Shown here one piece after another: positions 53,338-61,979 of a stretch of DNA of 64,000 nt (position 1 is the first letter of the stretch; every line of letters starts with the position of its first letter). Under the pieces are notes generated by a model. That model had not been told where the DNA came from. It worked only from the letters and a program-made list of their open reading frames with translations, and ran no database searches. Where the stretch lies: contig NZ_JAFBEG010000001.1 in the NCBI RefSeq assembly GCF_016908635.1, positions 248,001 through 312,000 on the forward strand, written 5' to 3'. The position numbers and the translations under genes are program-made. The DNA is from Sporohalobacter salinus. Lineage in GTDB: Bacteria; Bacillota; Halanaerobiia; Halobacteroidales; Acetohalobiaceae.

Positions 53338-54288
53338 ATGAGTTTAATTATGGGAATTGATACTAGTAATTATACTACCTCAGCAGCTTTATTGAATCAG
53401 AGAGGTGATTTGGTAGCAGAAGCCAGAAACCTATTGCCTGTAAGCAAAGGAGAGCGTGGTCTGCGTCAATCAGAGGCAGTTTTTAAGCATATTGAGCAGT
53501 TTCCTGAAGTAATAGAGGAATTAGGGTTGGGAGAGGTAGAAGAAGAAATAAGTAGAATAGTTGTCAGTACTAGACCAAGAGAGGCTGAAGAATCTTATAT
53601 GCCTGTTTTTAGAGTAGGTGAAGGACATGCTCGTAGTATAGCAGAGGTATTAGGAATTCCAATTAAAGAGGTTTCACATCAAGCTGGGCATTTACAGGCT
53701 GGAATTTGGTCTGCGGATGGGCCAAAAACTAAAGAGTTTTTAGCTGTACATATTTCTGGAGGAACTACAGAAATTATGCGGGTAAATAGTTTAAATACTA
53801 CTTTTGAAATTGAGAGATTAGGGTCAGCCTCTGATCTTCATGCGGGTCAATTTATAGATAGAGTAGGTGTTGAGTTAGGGTTAGATTTTCCTGCTGGACC
53901 TCAGTTGGAAGAACTAGCAAAGAATGGAGAAAAAGGTGCAGTAGTAATTCCTTCAGCAGTAGATGGATATGATATTAGCTTTTCAGGCCCCAATTCTGCT
54001 GCTATGCGGGCAATTTCTGCTGAAGAAAGACCAGCCGATATTGCTTTGGCAGTTCAAAGATGTATCGTTAAAACATTAGAGAAAGTATTAAGATTAGCTT
54101 TAAAGGAGCAAGAAGTAAGAAATATTTTAATCGTTGGCGGTGTAGCTGCTAATCTTTATTTGCGTGAGAATTTAAAAGAAAGGTTAGAACATCCGGCAGT
54201 TGGAGGTAAATTATTCTTTGCTTCTCCTGAATTTAGTAGTGATAATGCAGTAGGAGTAGCTGCTTTAGGTTTGAAAGAAATAAATTAG
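53338..54288 (+). CDS. TsaD/Kae1-like ASKHA paralogue (M22 family), function unclear
   Basis: 316 aa. N-terminal IMGIDTSNYTTSAALLN, possible metal ligands in SHQAGHLQAG, phosphate motifs HISGGTTEIM and ILIVGGVAANLYL, and a late Asp in FSSDNAVGVAALG. It resembles TsaD but diverges in the segment before the HxxxH and is shorter than TsaD at about 340 aa. In clostridia this paralogue often follows nusB and exists beside a separate true tsaD. It should not be called the t6A enzyme without a genome check. Confidence 0.8.
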   Translation: MSLIMGIDTSNYTTSAALLNQRGDLVAEARNLLPVSKGERGLRQSEAVFKHIEQFPEVIEELGLGEVEEEISRIVVSTRPREAEESYMPVFRVGEGHARSIAEVLGIPIKEVSHQAGHLQAGIWSADGPKTKEFLAVHISGGTTEIMRVNSLNTTFEIERLGSASDLHAGQFIDRVGVELGLDFPAGPQLEELAKNGEKGAVVIPSAVDGYDISFSGPNSAAMRAISAEERPADIALAVQRCIVKTLEKVLRLALKEQEVRNILIVGGVAANLYLRENLKERLEHPAVGGKLFFASPEFSSDNAVGVAALGLKEIN

Positions 54289-54297
54289 ATTAATGAC

Positions 54298-54327
54298 TCC
54301 TTTTCACAATTAAAAAAGGATTTTTTT
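54298..54327 (+). terminator. Weak terminator after the TsaD-like gene
   Basis: TCCTTTT (54298-54304) pairs with AAAAGGA (54314-54320), followed by T7. An A/T-rich stem. Confidence 0.6.
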
Positions 54328-54406
54328 GTTAATTAATGAATATATTAATACAGTAAAGAATTATTTTTTTGTTTTGCCAAAACTTTGTTTAGTAGGAGGA
54401 TTAAGA

Positions 54407-55267
54407 ATGTCAAAAGAAGCTGTGCTTTTGGATGGAAGTGCTAAGTCTAAAGAAATTCAGGAAGAAATTAGCATAGAAGTTGAAAATTTAAGAAAAAAAG
54501 CAGGGGTTATACCTAAACTAGCCATTATTTTCGTTGGTAATGATCCGGCCTCAGAATCTTATATCAAGCTTCAACAGAAGATTTGTAGTAAAGTAGGAAT
54601 TGAATCAGAAGTAGTTGATTTGCCAGAAGAAATTTCTCAAAATGAATTATTAGCTGAATTAGATAAGTTAAATAATGATGATGAAGTAAATGGAATTTTA
54701 ATTCAGATGCCATTGCCAGATCATATTGAAAATGATAAAGTAATTAGATCTATTAATCCTGCTAAAGACGTAGATGCTTTTCATCCTTATAATATTGGAG
54801 AATTAGTAATTGACGGTGATGCTTATGTCCCTTGTACTCCAGAGGGAGTGATGGAATTATTTAAAAGATATGATATTAAATTGCGAGGGAAGGATGTAAC
54901 TGTAGTTGGTCACAGTAATATAGTAGGTAAGCCAATGGCACTGTTATTATTAAATGAGAATGCTACAGTATCTGTTTGTCACATTGATACTGAAGATACA
55001 GCAAGTTATACTAAAGAATCAGATATTGTAATTGTAGCTGCTGGTGTACCTAACTTAATTACTGTTGATATGATCAAAGAAGGAGCAATTGTTATTGATG
55101 TTGGTATTAACGAAGTTGATGGTGAAATTGTTGGGGATGTTGACTTTGAGAATGTAAAAGAGAAGGCTGGTGCTATTACTCCAGTACCTGGAGGAGCAGG
55201 CCCAATGACAATAGCTATGTTACTTAAGGATACACTTAAGTCCTGTAAAGAGATGTTAAATAATTAA
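54407..55267 (+). CDS. folD: Methylenetetrahydrofolate dehydrogenase / methenyltetrahydrofolate cyclohydrolase
   Basis: 286 aa from ATG 54407, preceded by TAGGAGGATT; in-frame starts further up lie in terminator-proximal DNA. Catalytic Lys in SYIKLQQKIC, QMPLPDHI, GELVIDGDAYVPCTPEGVM, VVGHSNIVGKPMALLL and PGGAGPMTIAMLL are present. It links GlyA-derived methylene-THF to formyl-THF. The roughly 80-base leader has no obvious structure. Confidence 0.95.
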   Translation: MSKEAVLLDGSAKSKEIQEEISIEVENLRKKAGVIPKLAIIFVGNDPASESYIKLQQKICSKVGIESEVVDLPEEISQNELLAELDKLNNDDEVNGILIQMPLPDHIENDKVIRSINPAKDVDAFHPYNIGELVIDGDAYVPCTPEGVMELFKRYDIKLRGKDVTVVGHSNIVGKPMALLLLNENATVSVCHIDTEDTASYTKESDIVIVAAGVPNLITVDMIKEGAIVIDVGINEVDGEIVGDVDFENVKEKAGAITPVPGGAGPMTIAMLLKDTLKSCKEMLNN

Positions 55268-55295
55268 AAAACTAGAAAGGAGTAGATATCCTTCT

Positions 55296-56528
55296 ATGCA
55301 GCAGGAGATAATGACAGTTACTGAATTAACCAAATATATTAAAAAAAGATTAGAAAGCGATAAATTATTGAATAGCCTACTAATTACTGGTGAGATTTCT
55401 AACTTTCATCATCATAGTTCAGGTCATATGTACTTTACTTTAAAAGATGATAACAGTCGGCTTAAGTCTGTTATGTTTCGCAGTATTAATCAAAATTTAA
55501 AGTTTCAACCTGAAGGTGGAATGGAAGTTGTAGCTTCAGGCTATGTTAGTCTTTATGAATCGCGTGGGCAGTATCAGTTATATGTACAGAATTTACAGCC
55601 AGAGGGAATTGGTGCTTTACATATTGCTTTTGAGCAATTGAAAGAGAAGCTACAGAAGGAAGGGCTTTTTGCTGAAAAATATAAACAGGATATTCCTCAG
55701 TTTCCTCAGAAAGTAGGTGTAATTACTTCATCTACAGGTGCTGCTATTCGTGATATATTGTCGGTTATTCAACGAAGATTTATGGGGGTATCTATTTTAA
55801 TTGCGCCAGCTACTGTACAAGGAGAGAAGGCTGTTCCTGATTTAATGGAATCTTTGGAAATATTAAATCAACAGGATGATGTAGATGTAATTATTATTGG
55901 GCGTGGTGGAGGTTCTATAGAAGATTTATGGGCTTTTAATGATGAAAATTTGGCTAGAGCTATTTTTTCTTCTCAAACACCTATAATTTCTGCTGTTGGT
56001 CACGAAACTGATTACACTATTTCAGATTTTGTAGCTGATTTAAGAGCACCTACTCCATCGGCTGCTGGAGAATTAGTAGTATCTAATCAAGAAGAAATAA
56101 AGCGATATTTAAATAAGTTAACTGATAATTTAATTCAAAATATTGAGCAGAAATTAAAGAACTGTCATAATCAGCTTGATAATTTAATGCAGCGTCATAT
56201 TTTTTTACAACCTAAGCGACAGCTTAAAGATTGGAAACAAAGAATTGATGAATTAAAGGAAAGATTAATAAATTTAATGGAGAGGCGGTTGAATTTAGCC
56301 CAAGAAAGATTAAATTCAAAAATAGGAAAGCTGGATACATTGTCTCCACTGAGTACGTTATCTAGAGGTTATAGTTATTGTCGAAAAAGAGGTGAAAAAG
56401 AGAGCTTATCTTCAGTGGTTGAAGTTGAAACTGGAGATAGATTAGAACTTTTTTTATCTGATGGTAAATTAGAGACAGAAGTAATAAGTATAAAAGAAAA
56501 AAAGCTTAATGGAGATGAATCTATATGA
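55296..56528 (+). CDS. xseA: Exodeoxyribonuclease VII large subunit
   Basis: 410 aa. N-terminal OB domain (TVTELTKYIKKRLESDKLL; GHMYFTLKDDNSRLKSVMF), nuclease core VGVITSSTGAAIRDILSVIQRR and GRGGGSIEDLWAFNDE, then a long coiled coil (about 255-350). Degrades single-stranded DNA with XseB. RBS AAAGGAGT is 12 bases from the ATG, slightly long. Confidence 0.95.
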   Translation: MQQEIMTVTELTKYIKKRLESDKLLNSLLITGEISNFHHHSSGHMYFTLKDDNSRLKSVMFRSINQNLKFQPEGGMEVVASGYVSLYESRGQYQLYVQNLQPEGIGALHIAFEQLKEKLQKEGLFAEKYKQDIPQFPQKVGVITSSTGAAIRDILSVIQRRFMGVSILIAPATVQGEKAVPDLMESLEILNQQDDVDVIIIGRGGGSIEDLWAFNDENLARAIFSSQTPIISAVGHETDYTISDFVADLRAPTPSAAGELVVSNQEEIKRYLNKLTDNLIQNIEQKLKNCHNQLDNLMQRHIFLQPKRQLKDWKQRIDELKERLINLMERRLNLAQERLNSKIGKLDTLSPLSTLSRGYSYCRKRGEKESLSSVVEVETGDRLELFLSDGKLETEVISIKEKKLNGDESI

Positions 56529-56561
56529 TAAAAGTAATGCTTAAAGTGGTTTTTACTTCAG

Positions 56562-56589
56562 GTCTCTATCCAAAGATAGAGACTTTTTT
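56562..56589 (+). terminator. Terminator between xseA and xseB
   Basis: GTCTCTATC (56562-56570) pairs perfectly with GATAGAGAC (56575-56583), then T6. It separates the two exonuclease subunits; the remaining gap to xseB has a TATACT (56634-56639) that may be a -10 box. Confidence 0.85.
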
Positions 56590-56721
56590 ATGTTAAATTC
56601 CAATTTTATACTTATTACTGCATTAAATTGTGTTATACTAATATTAAGTTCCATTTTTGCAGGGAATAGACTTTTAGTATAGAATTAAATTATGTGATAT
56701 TGAAAAAGGGGAGTTGGATTT

Positions 56722-56955
56722 ATGTCAGATAAAGAAGAACTTTCTTTTGGGACAGCATTGAAACAATTAGAAGAGATAGTTAATAAGCTTGAAGGTCAAG
56801 AACTAAGTTTAGAGAATTCGTTAGCTGAATTTGAGCGGGGAATTAAGTTATCTAAGTTCTGTTCTCAAACTTTAGAGGAAGCTGAAACTAAAATAGAGAC
56901 GATTATTAAAGATGAAGCAGATGAATTACAGATTGAACCTTATGATATGGAGTAG
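56722..56955 (+). CDS. xseB: Exodeoxyribonuclease VII small subunit
   Basis: 77 aa. SFGTALKQLEEIVNKLEGQELSLE with the usual helical hairpin and FERGIKLSKFCSQTLEEAE complete the family pattern. Several copies wrap the XseA coiled coil. Unusually it is cut off from xseA by a terminator. It lies 14 bases before ispA. Confidence 0.95.
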   Translation: MSDKEELSFGTALKQLEEIVNKLEGQELSLENSLAEFERGIKLSKFCSQTLEEAETKIETIIKDEADELQIEPYDME

Positions 56956-56969
56956 AGAGGGGTAGAATA

Positions 56970-57866
56970 ATGGAGATTAAAGACTTTCTTGCTACTAAAG
57001 CCAAGACAATAGACCAAGCATTGGATGATTATTTACCATCTGAAGATAAAAAACCATCCAGATTACATGAATCCATGAGGTATAGCACTTTAATAGGAGG
57101 TAAACGTCTTCGGCCGGTTTTAACTTTGACAGTAGCTCATTATCTTTTTGGGGTAGAAGAGAAAAAGGTGATGCCGGCAGCAATAGCTATAGAATTGATT
57201 CATAATTATTCTTTAATTCATGATGATTTACCATGTATGGATGATGATGATTATCGTCGTGGGGAACTAACTAATCATAAAGTATTTGGTGATGCTATTT
57301 CTGTATTGTCAGGAGATGCTCTGTTAACTTATGCTTTTGAGTTACTGACTGAATTAGACGGTGATTTTGCAGGGGAAGATATAGTTCGAGTAAGTAGAGA
57401 AATATCACAGAGTGCAGGCTGTCAGGGTATGGTTGGGGGACAGGTTGTTGATATATTAGCTGAAGGTGCTGAACGCAAGAAAGATAAAAAAACAGATTTA
57501 GAGTTTATTCATAGGCATAAAACAGGTGCTTTGCTGCAAGCATCTGTTAGGACTGGAGCAATTTTAGGTGGAGCAAACAAAGAAGAATTAACAGCTTTAA
57601 CTATTTATGCAGAGAATATTGGTTTGAGTTTCCAAATTATTGATGATATTCTAGATGTAGTTGGTGATGAAGAGAAGTTAGGAAAAGAAGTAGGAAGTGA
57701 TGAAGGAAAAAATAAGGTTACTTTTCCTAGCGTTTATGGTTTAGAAGAGTCACGAGATATGGCTCAAAAGAAGATTCAATCTGCTAAAGAAGCTATTGGA
57801 ATATTTGGTAAAGATGCTAAACTGTTAGTTAAGTTAGCAGATTATATTATTGATCGAAATTATTAA
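56970..57866 (+). CDS. ispA: Farnesyl/geranyl diphosphate synthase
   Basis: 298 aa. GGKRLRPVLTL, the first Asp-rich motif DDLPCMDDDDYRRG, and the second QIIDDILDVVGD define a polyprenyl synthase; the residues before the first motif (HNYSLIHDD) suit a C15 product, giving farnesyl diphosphate. It uses the isoprenoid units from the DXP pathway, whose first gene dxs is next. Confidence 0.94.
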   Translation: MEIKDFLATKAKTIDQALDDYLPSEDKKPSRLHESMRYSTLIGGKRLRPVLTLTVAHYLFGVEEKKVMPAAIAIELIHNYSLIHDDLPCMDDDDYRRGELTNHKVFGDAISVLSGDALLTYAFELLTELDGDFAGEDIVRVSREISQSAGCQGMVGGQVVDILAEGAERKKDKKTDLEFIHRHKTGALLQASVRTGAILGGANKEELTALTIYAENIGLSFQIIDDILDVVGDEEKLGKEVGSDEGKNKVTFPSVYGLEESRDMAQKKIQSAKEAIGIFGKDAKLLVKLADYIIDRNY

Positions 57867-57914
57867 TTTATTATTAGGAGAATTTAATTACTAATTAAGA
57901 AGGTGATATTTATT

Positions 57915-59807
57915 ATGAAAGAATATCTACAACATATTACTTCACCTCGCGATTTAGATGAATTATCTGTAAAAGAATTAGATAAAGTAGCTGAAGAGAT
58001 TAGAAAAAAGATAATTGTTACTCTGTCAAAGACTGGAGGACATTTAGCTTCCAGCTTAGGAGTTGTAGAGTTAACCTTAGCTTTACATACTATCTTTAGC
58101 ACTCCTGAAGATAAGATTATTTGGGATGTCGGCCACCAGGCTTATGCTCATAAATTAATTACTGGTCGTTATGATGAATTTTCATCTTTACGTCAGTATA
58201 AAGGATTAAGTGGTTTTCCTAAACGAAGCGAGAGCAAACATGATATTTTAAATACAGGACACAGTGGCACTTCCATTTCTGGAGCTTTAGGTATGGCCTG
58301 TAGCCGTGATATTAAGCGGAAGGATAATGATGTAGTAGCAGTGATTGGTGATGGAGCTTTAACAGGAGGAATGGCTTTTGAAGCTTTAAATCATGCTGGC
58401 CATTTGGGAACAGATTTGACTGTAGTTTTAAATGATAATGAGATGTCAATAGAAGAAAATGTAGGAGCTGTTTCTAGTTACTTAACTAAATTAAGAACTG
58501 AACCTATGTTACATCAAATTAAAGAAGATATAGAGGAATTAGTTAATAAGATACCTGCTATTGGAAGTAGAGTAATAAAAACTGTAGATAGAGTAAAGGA
58601 AGGGCTTAAGTATTTAGTAGTTTCTGGAGTATTATTTGAAGAGATGGGCTTTAATTATTTAGGGCCTGTAGATGGACATAATATAGAAGAGATGCAAAAG
58701 AGTTTAGAGTATGCCAAAAATTTAGATGGTCCAGCTTTAGTACATACAATTACTACTAAAGGTAAAGGATATAAACCAGCTGAAAATGCTCCTGAAAATT
58801 TTCATGGGACAAGTGCTTTTGAAATAAAAACTGGAGAAAGCAAAAGAAAAAGGCCTTTACCAACTTATAGTACAATATTTAGTAGGACTTTAATAAATTT
58901 AGCTGAAAATGATAAAGATATTATAGGTATTACAGCAGCAATGCCTAGTGGAACTGGATTGGATAAATTTAGAGCTGAATTTCCTGATAGGTTCTATGAT
59001 GTAGGTATTGCTGAACAACATGCTGTAACTTTTGGGACTGGATTAGCTTTAGAGGGTTCCAAACCTGTAGTAACTATTTATTCTACTTTCCTACAGCGGG
59101 CTTATGATCAGTTAATTCATGATGTCGCTTTGCATGAGGCTCCAGTGACACTTGCTATTGATAGGGCTGGACTAGTAGGTAGAGATGGTGAAACTCATCA
59201 GGGAGTTTTTGATTATGCTTATCTGCGCCAGATTCCTAATTTTACAGTAATGGCTCCTAAAGATGAGAATGAATTACAGCATATGTTAAAGACAGCAGTT
59301 AATTATTCAGAACCAATTTCGCTTCGTTATCCTCGGGGAATGGGGGTAGGTGTTCCGCTTGATTCTAAATTAGAAGAGTTAGAAATTGGAAAAGCAGAAG
59401 TGCTGCGCAAAGGTTCTGATATAGCTATTTTGGCTATCGGTTCTATGGTAATGCCAGCTCTAGAGGCTAGTAAAGGATTAGCTAAACAAGATATAGAAGC
59501 TACTGTAATAAATAGTCGATTTGTAAAACCGTTAGATGAGGAATTAATTTTGAGTTTAGCTGCGGAACATGATCAAATTATAACAGTTGAAGAACATGTG
59601 CTTCAGGGTGGTTTTGGTAGTGCTGTCTTAGAATTTTTAGCTGATAACAAAATTACTGATGTCGAAATAGAGAGAATGGGAATTTCTGATGAATTTGTTC
59701 AGCAGGGGAGTCAGGATATACTTTTAGAACAATATGATCTAAACAAATCTGGAATAGAAAATAGAGTACTCGAATTAGTAAATAATAGGGTTGATAAAGA
59801 TGACTAA
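57915..59807 (+). CDS. dxs: 1-deoxy-D-xylulose-5-phosphate synthase
   Basis: 630 aa from ATG 57915, eight bases after AAGAAGGTGA; an in-frame GTG at 57903 overlaps that site. TPP motif GDGALTGGMAFEALNHAG, GHSGTSISGALGMA, LNDNEMSIEENVGAVS, and the transketolase C-domain with AGLVGRDGETHQGVFD. It makes DXP from pyruvate and glyceraldehyde-3-phosphate. Overlaps tlyA by 8 bases. Confidence 0.97.
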   Translation: MKEYLQHITSPRDLDELSVKELDKVAEEIRKKIIVTLSKTGGHLASSLGVVELTLALHTIFSTPEDKIIWDVGHQAYAHKLITGRYDEFSSLRQYKGLSGFPKRSESKHDILNTGHSGTSISGALGMACSRDIKRKDNDVVAVIGDGALTGGMAFEALNHAGHLGTDLTVVLNDNEMSIEENVGAVSSYLTKLRTEPMLHQIKEDIEELVNKIPAIGSRVIKTVDRVKEGLKYLVVSGVLFEEMGFNYLGPVDGHNIEEMQKSLEYAKNLDGPALVHTITTKGKGYKPAENAPENFHGTSAFEIKTGESKRKRPLPTYSTIFSRTLINLAENDKDIIGITAAMPSGTGLDKFRAEFPDRFYDVGIAEQHAVTFGTGLALEGSKPVVTIYSTFLQRAYDQLIHDVALHEAPVTLAIDRAGLVGRDGETHQGVFDYAYLRQIPNFTVMAPKDENELQHMLKTAVNYSEPISLRYPRGMGVGVPLDSKLEELEIGKAEVLRKGSDIAILAIGSMVMPALEASKGLAKQDIEATVINSRFVKPLDEELILSLAAEHDQIITVEEHVLQGGFGSAVLEFLADNKITDVEIERMGISDEFVQQGSQDILLEQYDLNKSGIENRVLELVNNRVDKDD

Positions 59808-60612
59808 AGAGAGATTAGACAAACTTGTTACTGAGCAGGGATTATATTCTAGTCGTTCAAAAGCTAAACGAGCAATTATGGCAGGATTAGTATTAGTTGA
59901 TGGAGAGTTAGTTGATAAGGCTGGAACTCAGATTGATGTAGATGCAGATATAGAGATTAAAGGGAAGGTACACCCTTATGTTAGTCGCGGGGGATTAAAG
60001 TTAGAAAAGAGTTTAGAGGTATTTGATGTTGAGGTCAAGGATAAAGTAATTATTGATATCGGAGCTTCTACAGGTGGATTTACTGACTGTGCTTTACAGC
60101 ACGGAGCTAGCAAGGTATATGCTGTAGATGTTGGATATGGTCAGTTGGCTTGGAAATTACGTAAAGATGAACGAGTAGTCAATCATGAACGTACTAATGC
60201 TCGCTATTTAACGCCGGATGATTTTGACACTAAATTTGATTTAGCTACTATTGATGTGGCTTTTATTTCGTTAACAAAAATACTACCAGCATTAATAGAA
60301 TTATTGACTCCTACTGGTGATATATTGGCTTTAATCAAGCCGCAGTTTGAAGCTGGTCCTGAGAATGTAAATAATAATGGAGTAGTAAAGGACTTTGAGA
60401 TTCATCATGAAGTTATTGAAAAGATTATTAGTTTTGCTCAAAAAAGAGGTTTATCTTTTGTAAATCTATCCTTTTCGCCTATTACAGGAGCTCAAGGACA
60501 TAATATTGAATATTTGGCTTACTTTAGTTTAGATGAATCTAAAGCTATAAATAAGAGCTGTAATAAAAAGATTAAAGAGATAATCAAGCAAGCACAAAAG
60601 GAACTGTTGTAG
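59800..60612 (+). CDS. tlyA: TlyA family rRNA 2'-O-methyltransferase
   Basis: 270 aa from ATG 59800. N-terminal S4 RNA-binding domain (ERLDKLVTEQGLYSSRSKAK) and an FtsJ-like methyltransferase domain with the SAM motif IDIGASTGGFTDCALQHGA. Family members methylate 16S and 23S rRNA; in older literature they are listed as hemolysin A. Typical neighbour of dxs and nadK in Firmicutes. Confidence 0.93.
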   Translation: MTKERLDKLVTEQGLYSSRSKAKRAIMAGLVLVDGELVDKAGTQIDVDADIEIKGKVHPYVSRGGLKLEKSLEVFDVEVKDKVIIDIGASTGGFTDCALQHGASKVYAVDVGYGQLAWKLRKDERVVNHERTNARYLTPDDFDTKFDLATIDVAFISLTKILPALIELLTPTGDILALIKPQFEAGPENVNNNGVVKDFEIHHEVIEKIISFAQKRGLSFVNLSFSPITGAQGHNIEYLAYFSLDESKAINKSCNKKIKEIIKQAQKELL

Positions 60613-60648
60613 TTTCTAGTAAAGCATATAAGCTTGGGAGTGGTTGGA

Positions 60649-61506
60649 GTGGAAAGAATCGGTTTAATACCTAATCCTACTAAAGAAAGAGCAATAAAAA
60701 CAGTAAAAAAGGTAATAAATTGGTTACAAGAAAGAGGAATTGAGTATTTAATAGAGCAGGAATCAGCCGAGCTAGTAGATGAGCTAAACAAAAGTTCTTC
60801 TTGTTCTAGAATGGTAGATGAAGTTGATTTAGTTATTGTTTTTGGCGGTGATGGAACATTTTTGAATACTGCTCGTAATTTCGCTAATGCTGAGATACCT
60901 ATTTTAGGTGTTAATTTAGGAGGATTAGGATTTTTAACTGATATAGAATTGAGTAAACTTGATTCAGCTTTAGAAGACTTAATTGCCAATAGATTCGAAA
61001 TTGAAGAGCGGATGATGCTAGAAGCAGAAGTCATTCGTAAGGGAGAAAGTATTCAAAAAGTAGTTGCTGTAAATGATGTAGTAGTAACTAAGGGATCTTT
61101 TTCGCGGATAATAAAATTAAAGACTTATATTGATGGTGAGTATCTAGCAACTTATCCAGCTGATGGATTAATAGTTGCTTGTCCTACTGGTTCTACAGCT
61201 TATTCGCTATCAGCTGGCGGACCTATAGTTAATCCTAAATTGAATTCATTGATAGTTACTCCTATTTGTCCACATACATTAAGTTCTCGGTCAATTATTA
61301 CTGCTGGCGATGAAGTGGTGGAAATAGAGGTTGAGGCAGACCATGAAGACATAAAGTTGACTGTAGATGGGCAGACTGGTTTGAAATTAATTTCTGGTGA
61401 TAGAGTAAAGATTAAACATTCCGATTTAGTTACTAGGCTAGTAAAATTGGAAGATTATAATTTTTATAAAATTTTAAGAAATAGAATCCAGTTTAGTGAT
61501 TTTTAG
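60649..61506 (+). CDS. nadK: NAD kinase
   Basis: 285 aa from GTG 60649, eight bases after GGGAG; it gives MERIGLIPNPTKERA, the normal start. An upstream in-frame TTG (60634) lacks a ribosome binding site. GGDGT (residues 66-70), the segment LGVNLGGLGFLTDIE, NDVVVTKG and CPTGSTAYSLSAGGPI are present. It produces NADP. Confidence 0.95.
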   Translation: MERIGLIPNPTKERAIKTVKKVINWLQERGIEYLIEQESAELVDELNKSSSCSRMVDEVDLVIVFGGDGTFLNTARNFANAEIPILGVNLGGLGFLTDIELSKLDSALEDLIANRFEIEERMMLEAEVIRKGESIQKVVAVNDVVVTKGSFSRIIKLKTYIDGEYLATYPADGLIVACPTGSTAYSLSAGGPIVNPKLNSLIVTPICPHTLSSRSIITAGDEVVEIEVEADHEDIKLTVDGQTGLKLISGDRVKIKHSDLVTRLVKLEDYNFYKILRNRIQFSDF

Positions 61507-61517
61507 GAGGATTGATG

Positions 61518-61970
61518 ATGAAAAGCAAACGGCATTTAAAAATTATGAAGCATATTCAGCAGGAAGAGATTAGTACTCAACAGGAATTGGCGGCTAGGTT
61601 AAGAAAAGATGGCATAGCGGTAACTCAGGCTACTGTTTCTAGAGACATTAAAGAATTAGGATTAATTAAGGTGCCGACGAAAAATGAAGGATATAAGTAT
61701 GCTTTACCTCCCGAACGTGAACAGAGTGATCTTCAAGGACGAATGGAGAGGATGTTTCATGATTCAATAGTTGATTTTGATAAGAGTGAAAATTTAATTA
61801 TAATTAATACTCTACCTGGAACAGCCAACGGAGTAGCTTCTTTAATTGATAATGCTGATTGGGAAGGAGTATTATCTACGCTTGCAGGTGATGATACAAT
61901 TTTAATTATTGTTAAACCGAAAGAGATGGTAGAAGAAATTCTTGAAAAATTACATCAGTTAACCATCTAG
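61518..61970 (+). CDS. argR: Arginine repressor ArgR/AhrC
   Basis: 150 aa from the ATG at 61518 (61515 is also possible), after AGGAGG. N-terminal winged helix with STQQELAARLRKDGIAVTQATVSRDIKELGL, then the hexamer domain with GTANGVASLIDNADW and TLAGDDTILII (arginine-binding GDD). It controls arginine genes when arginine is present; no arg genes are in the window. Its position before recN is conserved in Firmicutes. Confidence 0.95.
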   Translation: MKSKRHLKIMKHIQQEEISTQQELAARLRKDGIAVTQATVSRDIKELGLIKVPTKNEGYKYALPPEREQSDLQGRMERMFHDSIVDFDKSENLIIINTLPGTANGVASLIDNADWEGVLSTLAGDDTILIIVKPKEMVEEILEKLHQLTI

Positions 61971-61979
61971 GGAGTGAAT

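Noticed and set aside
53338-54288. Naming the nusB neighbour tsaD
   Set aside because: The sequence differs from TsaD around the metal site and this locus is where clostridia carry a paralogue.
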